Of a stretch of DNA of 6,814 nucleotides, positions 5,069-6,814 are shown piece by piece. This DNA is from Pontiella sp. (GTDB taxonomy: Bacteria; Verrucomicrobiota; Kiritimatiellia; Kiritimatiellales; Pontiellaceae). Location: the NCBI GenBank assembly GCA_029935255.1, contig JAOZKS010000123.1:1-6814 (forward strand), written 5' to 3'. Positions within the stretch are counted from its first letter, which is position 1; each line of letters starts with the position of its first letter. The notes under the pieces were generated by a model. It ran no database searches. It was not told where the DNA came from and saw only the letters and a program-made list of their open reading frames with translations. The position numbers and the translations under genes were made by a program.

Positions 5069-6080
5069 CCAGGATCAATCCTTCATTTTCTTTAATATCG
5101 TCAATGCGCCCGGCACCCAGCAGGAACATCGTGGTGGTGAATTCCCTCCGCAGGCGGCGAATCACTTCGCGAACAGCATCTGCCGACTCGCGGGCCGGAT
5201 TCAGGAAGGGCCGTGCCACGCCGCAGAGCGATGCGCCCAGAATCATGCTTTTGACCATATCGATCCCGCTCCGTACTCCGCCCGATGCAATCATTTTCAT
5301 TTCATGCCGATACGGCTTCATGGCCCGCAGGGCCAATGGGGTTGGTATGCCCCAGTCGCTAAAGAGTTCACCCAACTCCGGCTCATCGCTTCGATGGCTT
5401 TCGACCCTGCTCCATGAAGTGCCGCCGCATCCGGCAATATCGATATACTTGACCCCGGCGGCCAAGAGATGTTCAACATCTTCGGGGGAGATTCCGGCAC
5501 CCACTTCCTTGACCACCACAGGCTGCTTCAAGGTCTGGACAATAACCGCAATCTTGCTGCGCAGGCTCGAAAAGTCCGTATCCCCCTCTGGTTGCACGGC
5601 CTCCTGCAATGGATTTAAGTGGAGATACAATCCGTCCGCCCCGAGAATATCCAGCACCGCTTCACAGTCCGCAAAACCCAATTCATAGTTCAGCTGAACC
5701 GCCCCGAGATTTCCGAGAAGGAGTGCATTTGGCGCATACTTCCGCAGTTCAAAACTTTCGCGGGCCGCATCGTCGGAAAGAAAGACCCGTTGGGAGCCCA
5801 CCGCAAACGCCACCCCCTCGGCCTCGGCCGCCAGCGCAAGGTTGCGATTGATCTTCACCAACTCGCCGTCGGCACCACCTGTCATCGAAGAGATGATTAG
5901 TGGAAACGATAAGTCCTTACCCATGAATTTGGAGGAGGGATCGACTTCTGCGAGATTCAATTCCGGTAGGGCACGGTGCGTGAGGTGGATGCGGTCGAAA
6001 TAGTATCGCCGCCGGTCAATATCGCCGCCCTCGGATACAATATGAATATGATCCATTTTCCGTTGGTTTATTGGTTCCAT
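5052..6080 (-). CDS. fni: Type 2 isopentenyl-diphosphate isomerase (FMN-dependent)
   Basis: This 342-residue cytoplasmic TIM-barrel flavoenzyme interconverts isopentenyl and dimethylallyl diphosphate, using reduced FMN and Mg2+. Motifs in order: NQRKMDHI at 5-12 (substrate-binding RK near the N-terminus), FPLIISSMTGG at 59-69 (FMN), VGSQR at 94-98, LLGNLGAVQL at 121-130 and HLNPLQE at 154-160. Q159 is the residue implicated in proton transfer and E160 is the metal ligand. These are followed by VVVKEVGAG at 188-196, GCGGTSWSRVE at 217-227 and IASGGVRSG at 264-272 (FMN phosphate). The ATG at 6080 is preferred over the internal ATG at 6056, because the later start would remove the conserved QRK..HI motif. 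It is unrelated to the Nudix-type Idi enzyme. It is first in the five-gene run, overlaps the HMG-CoA synthase gene by 17 nt, and follows a 99-nt gap with a weak promoter candidate. Confidence 0.95.
   Translation of the reverse strand: MEPINQRKMDHIHIVSEGGDIDRRRYYFDRIHLTHRALPELNLAEVDPSSKFMGKDLSFPLIISSMTGGADGELVKINRNLALAAEAEGVAFAVGSQRVFLSDDAARESFELRKYAPNALLLGNLGAVQLNYELGFADCEAVLDILGADGLYLHLNPLQEAVQPEGDTDFSSLRSKIAVIVQTLKQPVVVKEVGAGISPEDVEHLLAAGVKYIDIAGCGGTSWSRVESHRSDEPELGELFSDWGIPTPLALRAMKPYRHEMKMIASGGVRSGIDMVKSMILGASLCGVARPFLNPARESADAVREVIRRLRREFTTTMFLLGAGRIDDIKENEGLILDEYWN
5079..5084 (-). promoter_or_regulatory. Ribosome binding site for HMG-CoA synthase, inside idi2
   Basis: GAAGGA on the minus strand (5084-5079), with a 10-base spacer to the ATG at 5068, is the clearest Shine-Dalgarno-like sequence in the operon. 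It lies within the last codons of the isomerase gene and fixes the synthase start. Confidence 0.5.
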
Positions 6081-6087
6081 AGCGGCG

Positions 6088-6110
6088 GACTCTACAATGA
6101 TTCCCCAACG
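6088..6110. repeat. Imperfect palindrome in the gap before idi2
   Basis: Centred near 6099, the plus strand reads TTCCCCAACGGTTGGAA, an almost symmetric sequence (CCAA/TTGG core, outer TTCC/GGAA with two extra C). It falls between the promoter candidate and the isomerase start codon, so it would sit in the 5' leader. It could be a protein-binding site or a dispersed intergenic repeat. No function can be assigned. Confidence 0.3.
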
Positions 6111-6134
6111 GTTGGAACCCCAAAAACCTACCTC

Positions 6135-6162
6135 AAAATACGGTGTTCGAGAAATGCATCAA
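6135..6162 (-). promoter_or_regulatory. Candidate promoter of the mevalonate operon
   Basis: On the minus strand TTGATG (6162-6157) and TATTTT (6140-6135), 16 bases apart, match the sigma-70 consensus at 4 of 6 positions each. The pair lies 55 bases upstream of the idi2 ATG in the only sizeable gap before the operon. Read-through from the Sel1 gene is an alternative, since no terminator is evident after it. Confidence 0.3.
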
Positions 6163-6179
6163 CCCCCACAAAGAGGAAC

Positions 6180-6814
6180 TTATCGAAGCGAAGCCCGATA
6201 CCACTGCCAGGCGGCTCGGTAGTTTTTGGTTACGCCGCGCCCTTGGAAATAGCATTTGGCAAGGGAGGCCTGAGCTTCATCATGCCCCTGTATCGCGGCC
6301 TTGCGGAACCACAGGGTGGCTTTACGGTCGGTCTGGTGTAGTCCGGTTCCGTTCAGGAAACAAATTCCCAGGCGATATTGCCCATCGGAATCATTTTGTT
6401 CGGCCGCCTTGCGATACCACTTGACGGCCAGCTGATTCGACTGCTCCACCCCGTTGGCCTCCTCGTAACATAAACCAACACGATATTGGGCATCGGCATG
6501 GCCACCCTCCGCCGCTTTCGCGTACCACTTTGCGGCTTCGACAGCATCCTTCGAAACGGCAGTCCCCTCCGCATAGTAAATGCCAACCATTCGCTGTGCA
6601 TTAATATTTCCGACCTCGGCCCCCTTGCGGTACCACTCCAAGGCCTGCGCTGAATCCTGCTCAACCCCGTGTCCGCCATCGTAGGACCATCCAAGATTGT
6701 AGTATGCATCCCCATCATCCTGTTCAGCGGACTGGCGCAGCAAACCGAGCGCCGTTTCATAGTCGATATCAACACCCCGACCTTTAACATAACACACCGC
6801 GAGGTTGTTCTGAG
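6180..6814 (-). CDS. Sel1-repeat (TPR-like) protein, C-terminal part; 5' end outside the window
   Basis: About 210 codons are visible. The frame is open through the window edge (QNNLAV... precedes the first possible GTG at 6797), so the real start lies outside and the GTG is not the start. The protein consists of tandem ~36-residue Sel1 repeats. An incomplete repeat NNLAVCYVKGRGVDIDY..A is followed by five more, beginning DAYYNLGWSY, NAQRMVGIYY, DAQYRVGLCY, DGQYRLGICF and EAQASLAKCY. Each carries the G.GV....A..W..KAA signature. The last ends YRASLR. Sel1 proteins form alpha-alpha superhelices that act as protein-protein interaction scaffolds, often in the periplasm or in signalling. The location cannot be judged without the N-terminus. 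Nothing in the visible part links it to isoprenoid synthesis, and it may be transcribed independently of the genes that follow after 99 nt. Confidence 0.9.
   Translation of the reverse strand, partial: QNNLAVCYVKGRGVDIDYETALGLLRQSAEQDDGDAYYNLGWSYDGGHGVEQDSAQALEWYRKGAEVGNINAQRMVGIYYAEGTAVSKDAVEAAKWYAKAAEGGHADAQYRVGLCYEEANGVEQSNQLAVKWYRKAAEQNDSDGQYRLGICFLNGTGLHQTDRKATLWFRKAAIQGHDEAQASLAKCYFQGRGVTKNYRAAWQWYRASLR

Noticed and set aside
5104..5688. 194-codon open frame on the plus strand opposite idi2
   Set aside because: It is antisense to a gene with every family motif. The composition (rich in R, P, S) is typical of a shadow frame.
1..6814. CRISPR array, tRNA or rRNA gene
   Set aside because: No regularly spaced repeats, cloverleaf with a conserved T-loop, or rRNA signature was seen on either strand.

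Overview
The window looks bacterial: compact genes, Shine-Dalgarno-assisted and coupled starts, BrnT/BrnA, IS630, RAYT-type and group II intron sequences. The lineage cannot be fixed from sequence alone. A clustered mevalonate pathway with a type 2 IPP isomerase, next to a Sel1-repeat gene and RAYT debris, would suit a PVC-group bacterium (for example Kiritimatiellota or Verrucomicrobiota) or a Legionella/Coxiella-like gammaproteobacterium. This is a weak inference. The metabolic part is visibly GC-richer than the toxin-antitoxin part.

Layout. (1) 1-172, plus strand: the C-terminal end of an IS630-family transposase, cut by the window edge. (2) About 217-290, minus strand: what reads as domains V and VI of a group II intron, a 3' remnant with no reverse transcriptase. 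(3) 382-892, minus strand: a BrnT toxin gene followed by an overlapping BrnA antitoxin gene, with a promoter and a possible operator upstream. (4) About 960-1148: an intergenic stretch with a 15-codon start of a RAYT/IS200-like transposase between GGGGTC/GACCCC ends. This is probably an internally deleted, MITE-like derivative. (5) 1159-6080, minus strand: five tightly packed genes, read from right to left as idi2, HMG-CoA synthase, mevalonate kinase, a second GHMP kinase (probable phosphomevalonate kinase) and a six-helix potassium channel with a C-terminal zinc ribbon. (6) 6180-6814, minus strand: the 3' part of a Sel1-repeat protein gene that continues past the window.

How the genes work together. 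HMG-CoA synthase makes HMG-CoA, mevalonate kinase and the second kinase phosphorylate mevalonate, and the isomerase interconverts IPP and DMAPP. HMG-CoA reductase and diphosphomevalonate decarboxylase are not here and must be encoded elsewhere if the pathway is complete. Gaps and overlaps in the five-gene run are 17 nt overlap, 3 nt gap, 3 nt gap and 8 nt overlap, so it is very probably one transcript. A weak promoter candidate lies in the 99-nt gap before idi2. The right part is an ordinary metabolic operon with one unusual passenger (the channel). The left part (1-1150) is a graveyard of mobile-element ends around a toxin-antitoxin pair.
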